Shown: positions 34,989-43,128 of the stretch, piece by piece | Position numbering within the stretch: position 1 is the stretch's first letter | Layout of the letters: each line of letters opens with the position of its first letter | Origin: Gammaproteobacteria bacterium 50_400_T64 | Lineage (GTDB): Bacteria; Pseudomonadota; Gammaproteobacteria; Pseudomonadales; Porticoccaceae | Direction of reading: 5' to 3' | Assembly (NCBI GenBank): GCA_002162755.1 | Contig: MAAS01000031.1 | Span: 2,678 to 56,901, forward strand | Length of the DNA stretch: 54,224 bases | Program-made: the position numbers and the translations under genes | The notes under the pieces: model-generated | The model's database searches: none | What the model was told of the DNA's origin: nothing | The model's input: the letters and a program-made list of their open reading frames with translations, nothing else

Positions 34989-35657
34989 ATGCCTTCAAAA
35001 TCAGAAAAACCTTTGGGTAAAATTGAATTGGTTTTTGAAAACAGAGTGTTTGGCTCGAGTTCTGCCGAAGCATTTTATCCAGGGAAGGCACGACGTATAG
35101 ATAGCTTTTCCCCAATCGAAAGACCATTGGACGAAAGCCATCTAACAGGGTTAGGAAAGACCCAATTCATGCCAATACAACCAGTGAATCCAGGGGTATT
35201 GCGAATACCTCCAATATCCAAGGGTTCTCGGGATATTACAATATTCCAGGGCGAGCCTGTTTCTGTTGGCGAACCTGTTTCTGTTGAGACGATATCTCCT
35301 ATAGAAATAGCACGTCTAATCGGACACGGAATGAGGGGGGACTACCTTAAGAGGCTTTGTATTGGGATTCCACGAAATGTGATCGCTGCTACTTTGGGTA
35401 CAGCAACATCTAACTTCACCAAGCTCTACCACCGTCAGCTTACTAAAGTCCAGACAGATGAAATCAATGATTTAACCCTTGTTTGGGAAGAGCTGACTTC
35501 GTTCTTTGAAGGAGATGCTGACCTGCGTAACGAATGGTTAGAGACATCCATCCCGGCGCTATCTGATGCACAACCCATGGAGCTCTTAAGCACGATTGTT
35601 GGTCGCCAAGTTATTCGTGAGACTCTGGATGCTATGAGGTATGGTGAATTTGCATGA
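34989..35657 (+). CDS. Xre/MbcA/ParS-type antitoxin of RES toxin, copy 2
   Basis: A 222-aa antitoxin from the ATG at 34989, which has GAGGGAAG before it. The N-terminal 90 residues are unusual for the family and probably flexible (repeated GEPVSV). The DNA-binding part is around IPRNVIAATLGTATSNFTKL; the C-terminus WLETSIPALSDAQPMELL, then GRQVIRETLDAMRYGEFA, is the DUF2384 toxin-binding domain. Coupled by 4-bp overlap to the RES toxin. Not closely similar to copy 1, so an independent acquisition. Confidence 0.88.
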   Translation: MPSKSEKPLGKIELVFENRVFGSSSAEAFYPGKARRIDSFSPIERPLDESHLTGLGKTQFMPIQPVNPGVLRIPPISKGSRDITIFQGEPVSVGEPVSVETISPIEIARLIGHGMRGDYLKRLCIGIPRNVIAATLGTATSNFTKLYHRQLTKVQTDEINDLTLVWEELTSFFEGDADLRNEWLETSIPALSDAQPMELLSTIVGRQVIRETLDAMRYGEFA

Positions 35658-36169
35658 TTCTTTTTAAGATCATCAGCAGGGATTATGTAACAACTTGGGC
35701 TGACTATCAGAAAACAAGTTCTTTTCGCAATGGTGCCCGCTGGAACTCACCTGGTACACCTGCGATGTATCTCTCTTCAAACATTCAAAATGCCATGCTT
35801 GAAATCGCCAATTATTCAATTAGTCCTAAAATGGCAAATAAGCTATATCGTCTTGTGGTTTTTGAGTTTTCATCTTTGCGACTGCATGAATTGGCTCCAA
35901 AAGAACTGCCAAATAATTGGAATAAAGGCGTTCATGGAGTTAAAACACAAGGGGTAGGAGATAGACTTCTTACCTCTGATGAATACGATGGTTTCAGAGC
36001 CCCGTCAGTAGGGATCAATGGTGAGGTTGTTCAACACCCACTTAATGAGGTAAGGCAGACCGCCTACGCAAATATCATTGTGAATATTGAAAAGTATGGA
36101 CATGGCAAAGTGAAGTTAGTTGACTCCTGCAGTCCTATTTTCTCACGGCAGATGTTTACAGGCCCTTAA
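35654..36169 (+). CDS. RES-domain toxin (NAD+-degrading type), copy 2
   Basis: A 171-aa RES-domain protein: LFKIISRDY, NGARWNSPGTPAMYLSS (with the conserved Arg and Ser-containing loop), QNAMLEIANYS with Glu, and a C-terminal HPLNEVRQTAYANIIVNIEK where the usual NP(R)HP-x-F segment stands. Expected to deplete NAD+ when freed from its antitoxin. It is a longer and different lineage from copy 1 at 21.9 kb. Confidence 0.87.
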   Translation: MILFKIISRDYVTTWADYQKTSSFRNGARWNSPGTPAMYLSSNIQNAMLEIANYSISPKMANKLYRLVVFEFSSLRLHELAPKELPNNWNKGVHGVKTQGVGDRLLTSDEYDGFRAPSVGINGEVVQHPLNEVRQTAYANIIVNIEKYGHGKVKLVDSCSPIFSRQMFTGP

Positions 36170-36329
36170 CGCTCGCTTGATAAGGTAATTGAAATTGTGT
36201 GGTCGGTATTTACTGAGGCATGATCCTCACAAGGCGCTGCAATCGCTTGGCTTGGAGCCCGAAGAGGCCCTGGTGCCACAGCTCTCCAGGTTTGTCATCA
36301 ACTATGGATTTGCCGCGGTATTGTTATTA

Positions 36330-36770
36330 TAATGCTGATATTTCCTTTTTAAATCAGCAAGTTACCCCACTAAATCGGCGTTTACTCTACTAATTCTTCA
36401 AATACTTTACTAATCCGTTAAATATTCTACTAATTCTTTAAATATTCTACTAATTTGGCGTTTATTCCACTAATTCGACTTGATATTAGCGGGAAACCCC
36501 GTGATTTGGCCGAGATATACGAGATTTGGGGTGCAGAAATGCGTTGAATGAGCAATGCAGAGAAGTTGTAAGGCAGGTTTTTTGTACTCTTCGTTTTTTT
36601 GTAAGGCGATGTTTTTGTACATTTCGTGTTTTTGTAAGGCAAACATTTTGTATTTCTGGGGGTGTTTGGGGGGATGACTATCTTCTGGTTTATCATCTGC
36701 TATAGGTGTAGATCTGTATCCTTATTACAATGCAATAAAACTTAATAAAATTACTATAACTTAATATAGG
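36330..36770. repeat. Repeat module 1 of a gene-free control region
   Basis: Starts with ATGCTGATATTTCC..AATCAGCA, then six 20-bp iterons (36360-36483), a middle part, three GTAAGGC motifs (two of them preceded by TTTTTT/TTTTT), a G-rich GGGGGTGTTTGGGGGG and the 37-bp block from GATGACTATC to GCTATAGGTGTAG, which recurs exactly in module 2, followed by an AATAAAACTTAATA stretch. No plausible gene; the minus-strand frame beginning MINQKIVI is low-complexity. Confidence 0.75.
36360..36483 (+). repeat. Six tandem 20-bp iterons
   Basis: Units such as ACTCTACTAATTCTTCAAAT, ACTTTACTAATCCGTTAAAT, ATTCTACTAATTCTTTAAAT and ATTCTACTAATTTGGCGTTT follow each other in exact 20-bp register; the core is YWCTAATYYGNCGTTT-like. 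Two further copies lie in module 2 (about 36803-36843) and three in module 3 (about 37280-37342). Two helical turns per unit fits an array of protein-binding sites on one face, as at iteron origins or centromere-like sites. Confidence 0.75.
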
Positions 36771-37238
36771 ATGATATTTCCTTTTATAATCAGCAGGTTA
36801 CGGCACTAAAAACGGCATTTACTCCGCTAATTCGACGTTTATGGCTACGGATGAAAAACTCAAGCTGCCATGGATACCTCGGTAACTGGCTGATATTAGG
36901 CGAGTTTATCTATCTTCCTTCTTTTCGCTGCTTTAAAGCTATTATTTTGCCCAGGCAGTTTTAACGGGAAAACCCAGCGATTTTGATGAGAATTATGTGA
37001 TTGAGGGTGTTGAAAGGCACTGAAGAGGTAAATGAAGAGCAGTTGTAAGGTAGATTTTTGTACTCTTCGTGTTTTTGTAAGGCAAGAATTTTGTATTTCT
37101 GGGGTGTTTGGGGTGTTTGGGGTGTTTGGGGTGTTTGGGGTGATGACTATCTTCTGGTTTATCATCTGCTATAGGTGTAGAGCTCTATTCTTATTACAAT
37201 GCTGATAAAACTTAATATAATTACTACAACTTAGTATA
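36771..37238. repeat. Repeat module 2
   Basis: Same order of parts as module 1, spaced about 467 bp from it: GATATTTCCTTTTATAATCAGCAGG, two iterons, middle part with CAGGCAGTTTTAACGG, two GTAAGG motifs, the expanded G-rich repeat, and the exact GATGACTATC...GGTGTAG block. (The opening motif here is given by its ends: GATATTTCC ... CAGCAGG.). Confidence 0.7.
37101..37140 (+). repeat. Five-tract G-quadruplex microsatellite
   Basis: Five GGGG tracts separated by four exact TGTTT loops fill these 40 bases. Any four tracts meet the G4-N5 quadruplex rule. The matching place in module 1 has only two tracts, so the array has expanded or shrunk by whole 9-bp units. Confidence 0.9.
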
Positions 37239-37680
37239 GACAGAAGATTCTCTTTAAAATCATCAGGTTATAGAGAGCAAAATGGTATTTACTCCGTTAA
37301 TTTGACGATTACTCCGTTAATTCGGCGTTTACTCCACTAATTTCATTGGATGCCTGGTTGTGTGTCCGCAGATGAAAACCTCGCCCACCATAAAGACATA
37401 AGTAACTGATTGATATTAGGTTGGTTTTTATAGGTTATATGTTTTAAAGCGAATATCTAGGCCAGGCAGTTTTAACGGACAATTTAGCAAGTTTGGGGCG
37501 AAGGGAGTGACTGGGGTCGTTGAAAGGGGCTGAAGAAGTAATTGCAAAGCAGTTGTAAGGCCGGGTTTTTGTGCGATCCCGGTCGTTGTAAGGAAGAGTA
37601 AAAGTAATCGCCGATTATCGGCGCGCAATTCTATCAGGAGATGAAGTGGGGCCTGCTCTATATTTACCACCGAAAAGGGG
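37239..37680. repeat. Repeat module 3 (diverged)
   Basis: Begins TCTCTTTAAAATCATCAGG, three iterons with ACTCCGTTAATTCGGCGTTT as best unit, then GCCAGGCAGTTTTAACGG as in module 2, GTTGTAAGGCCGGG and GTTGTAAGG. The G-rich block and the GATGACTATC block are missing. More decayed than the first two. Confidence 0.65.
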
Positions 37681-38200
37681 ATAATTCATATTCCTAACAG
37701 CACCTTCAAACCGGGCATGCTCCTGGTTGCCACGACAAACTGTTCATTTCCATCGTTAACGGTTCATTTCCATCGTTAATCTCCCGTAAATTCTATAACC
37801 TATTGTTTCATATAGTATTTGTTGTCTTGGTTGGTTTATATCTAAGGATATGAACCGGTAGATTAATGGAGCTTTTTCAGGGGGTTTGTTGTTAAGTTGC
37901 TGTTTTAACTAAAGATTTTTTGTGAGGATGGTGGCAGGGAAATGAGTTTAGAGTTATTCCTCTATATAGCTTATCAGTCCAGGGCGCGGCCACCATCCTA
38001 TATTTAAGTACCAAAAAGGGTGTGTTTACGGGCTCTTTAGATTCAAGATTGGGTTACTCGGGTACAGGCATTGGCTTAACATGCTGTTTTAACTGAAGAT
38101 TTCTGTGAGGCGTTAAGACTGTAAATGAGCAATTTTTGTGAGGCAAGAAGAGAAACGGTGAATTTTTGTGAGGCAAGGGATGGTAAATGAACCCAGGCCC
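37681..38200. repeat. GTGAGGC repeats and other short repeats, gene-free
   Basis: Holds two tandem 20-bp copies of GTTCATTTCCATCGTTAA(C/T) near 37742-37782; GCTGTTTTAACT(A/G)AAGATT twice (about 37901 and 38083); and TTTTTGTGAGG-type motifs at about 37917, 38103, 38138 and 38166, the last two followed by CAAG. These seem to be a variant of the GTAAGGC motif of the modules. No gene seen. Confidence 0.65.
37705..37735 (-). pseudogene. Duplicated fragment of the 65-aa gene
   Basis: 31 bp that match 38498-38528 with one mismatch, coding (minus) RGNQEHARFE as in the intact gene. Only this core and a few following codons (AVRNM) remain. Confidence 0.6.
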
Positions 38201-38455
38201 GTCAGGTCGACGAGCCATTACTTATCACCTGGTTATGAGTAGTACCTGGGTCTGGGTTTCTAGAGTAACAAACAGCAAGCTACGTGCTCGCCACATAGTA
38301 GATGATGAAGCAGACCACTAATGAGCAAGCCAAAAGCGGCCTGATTAGGGCAGGAGAGCTCTCGGAAGCATTCTGAAGGTCGTCAGTAGGGCTGTCCTCG
38401 TCCGTGAGGGGGGGTGACGCTCAGAAGCGCTTCACGGACTTCGCAAGGGGCATTG

Positions 38456-38653
38456 TTAGCCCCAACGGTTTGCGGGGGCCATTTTCCTCACGGCTCTTTC
38501 AAATCGGGCATGCTCCTGGTTGCCACGATCAATCCTTGCCTGGTCTAAAGGGGTGAGCTTGGCAGACTTAATGACACTGGCTTCACAGAAGGCCATTTTA
38601 GAAAGGGCTGAGGCCGTGACGCTCGGTGGTTGGCCTGTTGAGTGCTTACTCAT
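38456..38653 (-). CDS. Small conserved-looking protein (65 aa)
   Basis: MSKHSTGQPPSVTASALSKM, then AFCEASVI and LDQARIDRGNQEHARFERAV. The Cys and the RGNQEHARFE motif look conserved because a second fragmentary copy keeps just that motif. Domain unknown; I recall similar short proteins in conjugative elements but cannot name one. It lies at the end of the repeat region. Confidence 0.5.
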   Translation of the reverse strand: MSKHSTGQPPSVTASALSKMAFCEASVIKSAKLTPLDQARIDRGNQEHARFERAVRKMAPANRWG

Positions 38654-38814
38654 CCTTCTTGCCTTGTTGTCCGCCCATGAGCCTTGATGGCATTTTCTTC
38701 TTGCTCGAAAGGTGCCTTAGTATCGATTTGATATAACTACCCATTTGTCGTAACTATAGATTAATAGGTTGCGAATATATTTTTCTGACAGATTAATCCG
38801 TATAAGCAAGCACA

Positions 38815-38935
38815 CTCTTCTACATGCCCAGCAGGCCTTCAAGCCAGCCTTGAATCGTTTTATGATTGAGTTTGAAGACCGACTAACGGATTACATTTAA
38901 CTAGGACAGTTACACAGAATTATTTACAGGCTCCT
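38815..38935 (+). pseudogene. IS256-like transposase 3' end relic
   Basis: Frame LHAQQAFKPALNRFMIEFED then RLTDYI-stop (to 38900), similar to the C-terminal tails of IS256-type transposases, followed by ACAGTTACACAGAATTATTTACAGGC, which resembles the terminal inverted repeat of that family (shown as ACACAGAATT...TTTACA). All else of the element is gone. The rest of 38654-38955 shows nothing further. Confidence 0.4.
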
Positions 38936-38955
38936 AATAATGAAATATCACGCAC

Positions 38956-41088
38956 TCAAAACGATGCTGTAAACCCGACCCCTCTTTTTTCACTCAACAC
39001 TCGACCCTGCACCTCATCCTCCAAACCATCTACCAACCCCAGCGCAGTAATACCATCGTCGGTTAGAGATAACCTCCTGACAACGGTTTTGAAGTCGCCA
39101 GGCGTTAAGTAATTAAATTTCAGCATTCGCTCTTCAACACTTGCCTTGTTGCGGCCAAAGGCCAGCTTATATTTTTTAAAGATAGATTGAAAAAACCCCC
39201 AGGCCTTTTCAGGTTCAAGATAGTTAAATTCAATCTTAAGATCGAAACGTCGCGCTGCAGCACCATCCAGCATATTACGATGATTGGTACAGGCTAGAAG
39301 GACACCATCAAACTCTTCCATCTGAACTAATAGCTCATTCACTTGTGTGACTTCCCAGGAGTGACTCGCACTGACTCTTGATCGAAGCAGACTATCTACT
39401 TCGTCCAGTAGCATAATAGCCCCCTCATCTTTACTCTTCTTAAAGGCGTTGGCTAAGTTTCTCTCTGTCATACCGACGTATTTCCCCAATATGTCTGATG
39501 CACGGAATTGACACAATGGCTTATTGAGTGCGTCAGCCAAATGTAAGGCAAAAGCTGTTTTCCCCGTACCGGGGGCTCCGTAACATAACAATCTTCCCTC
39601 GCCCCTTCTTTTCAGTCCCTTGATTAACGATCCCATCTCAACATTGGTATTGATGAGATCAATGCTATAGGGCAATGCCAGGGTGTTATTGTTTTTTGGA
39701 AGATTCAGAACAGGGTGACCCATTGCGCTTAGTGCGCCGTTCGCCAGGTTTTCAAATAAAACCCGCTCTTCGTCATCACCCTCTACATTAACCTGAGCCA
39801 TCACCTGTGTGACCTTGCTGATTAACGCGGGGCTAAGATGTCTGTTTTCAGATGCAGCACCAACCCAGTCACCCTTTCTCAGCCCATTTTTCTGGCAGGC
39901 CATTTCAATAAGCTTTCGTCTCGCCCCAGCTGACATTGAACGAAGGTTTATCACTATGTCGAATCGGCGTATATAAGCAGGATTGATGTGATCAACATGG
40001 TTAGCCGACCAAAATACGGGGACTATATTTGTCTCAAGTTGCTGATTAAACCAACCTTTTTTTGAATTACTAGCACGTGATTCTCTACCCCAGATATTAT
40101 CTGAGCGGGGGAAAACATCCTCCATTTCATCAAAGAGTAGAACTGTAGATTTTCTCTTTTCCAATAGCTGCTGACTTAACAAAAAAGCTGATAACCTGGA
40201 TGATCCTACCAGAGCCTCGTTATCAGAATCTACAGACTCTACTTCAAAAAGATCCACACCAATATCGCGGCAAAGCGTGTGTACTAATTGAGTTTTCCCT
40301 ATGCCTGGCAGGCCATAAATGAGGATGTTAGACCCAACCGTTCGCGCCTTGACGACACTCTTCAGATAACTCTTAATTAAGTCGTATTCCCCTCGATAGT
40401 CATTAAAGTTTTCCGGGCTGAGCAACGGTGGTTTTGCTTGTTTCACAAACTGTTCAATAAACCTGTGTTTATCTTGATGCGGTACAGACAGGCAATCACC
40501 CAAGCGATAATATGGCTTGAGCTTATTACCTAAACTATCTGCCGATGATGTCATTCTAATAAGCCCTGATTTGAACAACATTGAATCAGGGTCGACCGCT
40601 TGTGTAAGGGCGGCCTTTGGTCGATTGAGAATCACCGCTAACGCTTCAATAATATCTCCTCGCGTTAGCCGTTCTCCCAGTAGATCTAGCGCTTCATCTA
40701 ATTCTTCACACTTACTTCTTAACAGTAGAAATTCCAAAAGCTCTTCTTCAACTCTTGACAAAGAGAAGGCCGATCCCAAATTTTTTATGTTCTCAGAAAA
40801 GACACCTTTTATTTCGGCTACACTTGATTCCAGCTCCCTTAGTTTAGATGCCAATCGAATCGGTACGAAAATATCTTCATCGCTTTCCCCTGAATCACGC
40901 TGTATTCCCAGGTAGCCCACGTAAAGTTGAGCATCGGGACGAAACCCCCTTCCAACTTGTCTATAGCAGTTTAAATCCAGGAATATCCTTAAAATCCAGA
41001 TCATTATTTGTGATTTATGCAACACCTCTGTGGAGGGCTGCTCTGGGGTATAATTGGCGTTGAGCGGTTTGAACTTATCAGTCGTCAT
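38956..41088 (-). CDS. Tandem AAA+ ATPase (Ycf46/SpoVK-like), 710 aa
   Basis: Two AAA+ modules. The first has Walker A YGLPGIGKT (about 260) and Walker B VLLFDEMEDVF (about 316) with HINPAYIRRFD as second region of homology. The second has YGAPGTGKT (about 503), MLLDEVDSLL (about 556) and AAARRFD. The N-terminal 230 residues are helical with no family seen. No protease motif or membrane segment. The RBS AAGGG precedes the ATG. It is divergent from a WYL-domain regulator, sharing a 106-bp control region. Role unknown; unfoldase or remodeller likely. Confidence 0.82.
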   Translation of the reverse strand: MTTDKFKPLNANYTPEQPSTEVLHKSQIMIWILRIFLDLNCYRQVGRGFRPDAQLYVGYLGIQRDSGESDEDIFVPIRLASKLRELESSVAEIKGVFSENIKNLGSAFSLSRVEEELLEFLLLRSKCEELDEALDLLGERLTRGDIIEALAVILNRPKAALTQAVDPDSMLFKSGLIRMTSSADSLGNKLKPYYRLGDCLSVPHQDKHRFIEQFVKQAKPPLLSPENFNDYRGEYDLIKSYLKSVVKARTVGSNILIYGLPGIGKTQLVHTLCRDIGVDLFEVESVDSDNEALVGSSRLSAFLLSQQLLEKRKSTVLLFDEMEDVFPRSDNIWGRESRASNSKKGWFNQQLETNIVPVFWSANHVDHINPAYIRRFDIVINLRSMSAGARRKLIEMACQKNGLRKGDWVGAASENRHLSPALISKVTQVMAQVNVEGDDEERVLFENLANGALSAMGHPVLNLPKNNNTLALPYSIDLINTNVEMGSLIKGLKRRGEGRLLCYGAPGTGKTAFALHLADALNKPLCQFRASDILGKYVGMTERNLANAFKKSKDEGAIMLLDEVDSLLRSRVSASHSWEVTQVNELLVQMEEFDGVLLACTNHRNMLDGAAARRFDLKIEFNYLEPEKAWGFFQSIFKKYKLAFGRNKASVEERMLKFNYLTPGDFKTVVRRLSLTDDGITALGLVDGLEDEVQGRVLSEKRGVGFTASF

Positions 41089-41194
41089 TTAGTAACCCTT
41101 ATGTCAGCAAAGTCAGGTGTTATATTGCGTCAAAGAACCGACACCACATGTCGTCAAACAATTAATTACGGGGCCCTTAAGACGGGAACTTCTT
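41089..41194. promoter_or_regulatory. Divergent control region, AAA ATPase / WYL regulator
   Basis: Contains two direct GTCAAA repeats (TGCGTCAAAG and GTCGTCAAAC, about 27 bp apart) and a GTGTTA...CGACAC dyad. Likely holds both promoters and the WYL protein's own operator. Inferred from layout. Confidence 0.4.
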
Positions 41195-42355
41195 GTGGCT
41201 AAAACTCAGATTGACCGTTCTTCAGGATCGAAAGACACTTTAAATACTCCGCAGAGCGAACAAGAACTGCGGGCTCCTCAGGGTAATGCCACGCTCGACC
41301 GCTATTTCCTCGTTCTAGAGGTTCTTGAGGTCGCTCCCAGGTTTAAGACGACACAGCAGATTTGTGAGTTTCTTATATCCAGGGGGGATAGTGTTACGGA
41401 TAGGACCGTGCAGAGAATACTTAACTATTATGCAGACCATTTTCAGACCAAACTGCTATGCCGCAATAAACCGGAAGTCGCTGGAAGGCCGCCTAAAGAG
41501 TGGGCCTGGAGTAAAGCGGAGGGACCACCACAGTTTGGTGATATTCCTGCCCAAAACGCCTTAACCCTGCAGTTAGCCTCAGAGTTGCTCAAACCCATTT
41601 TGCCCGCCAGCTATCTGGATGATATTTCAAGAGATCTTAAGCGTGCCAGGCAGGCACTGGGCCAGATTGGTTCTAATTCCAGGAAAATCCCTCAAAAACT
41701 AGCTATATTCCCGCGAGGCCAGAGTCGCCTTCCCGCAACCGTCGACTCAGAGATACTTAGCACGCTCTTTACAGCCATTCTTACCGAGAAGAAGGTCTCC
41801 GCTAACTACACTTCCGGGAGCGGTGAGAAGCAACGTAATGCCCAATATATTCTTAATCCACTCGGGCTAATATGCCGCTTTGATAGCTTTTACCTGGTGC
41901 ATACCCGAGCACTAGAAGAAAGTAAGCAAGGCTCTGCCAACGTTGAAGAGTGGCTACTGCATCGCTTTAAAGTCGTCAATATTCGTGATGAAAAAGTCAC
42001 AGCACCTGACGGATTTGACCTCGCCAAGCATTGCCACAGCCCAGGGTTCTCCAAAAACACCTTTACCCCCGAACTCTCTCAGCTTGGCGCTGAGTTCGAA
42101 ATCGAACTGCTATTCCGGAAAGGTACTGCAAATTATGTGATGGAGCGGCCATTTAGTAATGACCAAACATACCGGACACAAGATGATGGTCGAGTGTTGA
42201 TAACCGCCACCGTCAAAAACAACCGCGAATTAATAACCGATTTACGTGATTTTGCCGATGATGTCGAAGTTCTATCTCCGCAAGCGCTACGGACCTATTT
42301 TGCAGGGGTTTCAAAAACCCTATATGAGCGATATCACCGCAAAGAAGAGTGTTGA
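41195..42355 (+). CDS. WYL-domain transcriptional regulator (BrxR/CapW-like)
   Basis: From the GTG at 41195 the protein has 386 aa; an upstream GTG at 41117 is also open, so the start is uncertain. N-terminal winged helix (FKTTQQICEFLISRGDSVTD, then RTVQRILNYY), then the WYL core near 190-265 (KVSANYTSG, YILNPLGLICRFDSFYLVHT) and a C-terminal WCX-like part. WYL regulators of this type sense nucleic acid or nucleotide ligands and repress defence genes. Divergent from the tandem AAA ATPase, its likely target. Confidence 0.82.
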   Translation: MAKTQIDRSSGSKDTLNTPQSEQELRAPQGNATLDRYFLVLEVLEVAPRFKTTQQICEFLISRGDSVTDRTVQRILNYYADHFQTKLLCRNKPEVAGRPPKEWAWSKAEGPPQFGDIPAQNALTLQLASELLKPILPASYLDDISRDLKRARQALGQIGSNSRKIPQKLAIFPRGQSRLPATVDSEILSTLFTAILTEKKVSANYTSGSGEKQRNAQYILNPLGLICRFDSFYLVHTRALEESKQGSANVEEWLLHRFKVVNIRDEKVTAPDGFDLAKHCHSPGFSKNTFTPELSQLGAEFEIELLFRKGTANYVMERPFSNDQTYRTQDDGRVLITATVKNNRELITDLRDFADDVEVLSPQALRTYFAGVSKTLYERYHRKEEC

Positions 42356-42808
42356 TCAAACCATTGGTACTGGACTATCGTCATGAACCAACCATTTTTT
42401 GAGGTTTACGAACCCTAATTCCGTGACCGGTAACCTTCTTGTCCAACCCTTTCCGCCACTTTTATCAATAATATTTTCGAACCCCTCTTTACATATCCCC
42501 GACGATATATACCCCAAATTATTTTTATCACTCGGACTTATCACTAGACAGATATCACCTTCATCCATCTTGAACTTATCTGATAATGAAATACTCTCAC
42601 TCCTTCCATGACTGAGTAATAACCGAATACTTTTATCAATGGACTCAATCCAGACTGTCACCCCATAACCTCTTCTAACACCGTTATCTTCTTTTAACCC
42701 TTCTATACTTGAATTAAACCCCATGCCTGTAAGGTGAGAAATAAACACATTGATCAAATTTTGATCCTTGGTGAAAGACTTTATTCCCTGGTTGTTGGTT
42801 GTCATCAA
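42356..42808 (-). CDS. Hypothetical protein (150 aa)
   Basis: Not recognised. A compact alpha/beta soluble protein: LINVFISHLTGMGFNSSIEG, YGVTVWIESIDKSIRLLLSH, GDICLVISPSDKNNLGYIS. It ends one base after the WYL gene, convergent to it. Low-GC codon use compared with the core genes. Confidence 0.55.
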   Translation of the reverse strand: MMTTNNQGIKSFTKDQNLINVFISHLTGMGFNSSIEGLKEDNGVRRGYGVTVWIESIDKSIRLLLSHGRSESISLSDKFKMDEGDICLVISPSDKNNLGYISSGICKEGFENIIDKSGGKGWTRRLPVTELGFVNLKKWLVHDDSPVPMV

Positions 42809-43128
42809 AAACTCCTAGTAATGTTTCGAGGAGTGCATGATGACCCGCCTATCCGTCATCTAATGTCGGAAATCGCGGGTTTGATAGCCAGCCCTTTAAA
42901 GCCGCCTTTTGAGTCATGACAAAATTAACTCGGTAGCCCAGCTAGAGACGGCGCGCCATGTGTAAATTGTTGAGTGATGGCGCTCCAAATCCTTCACATA
43001 TTCAAAACTGCTCTGCTGTTAAGGCTATTTGCTGGTGTCGATTCTAGGAATATCATGCCCTTGCAGGGTTCAATGACCAATCGGGTATGCATGCGAGATT
43101 CTCAACTACCTGTCAGGTTGATAGGCTA
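42809..43128. other. 320-bp gap, no gene recognised
   Basis: Between two leftward hypothetical genes. It contains GGCGCGCC near 42951 but no frame, RNA or clear repeat. Confidence 0.5.

Noticed and set aside
36430-37670. Three leftward ORFs (80-89 aa) in the repeat zone, two starting MINQKIVI
   Set aside because: They follow the DNA repeats (NTP and LPYK repeats come from the G-rich and GTAAGGC motifs), differ in length, have no RBS and change frame between modules.
36330-38200. CRISPR array
   Set aside because: Repeats are imperfect and directly adjoining without unique spacers of constant length, and no cas gene is present.
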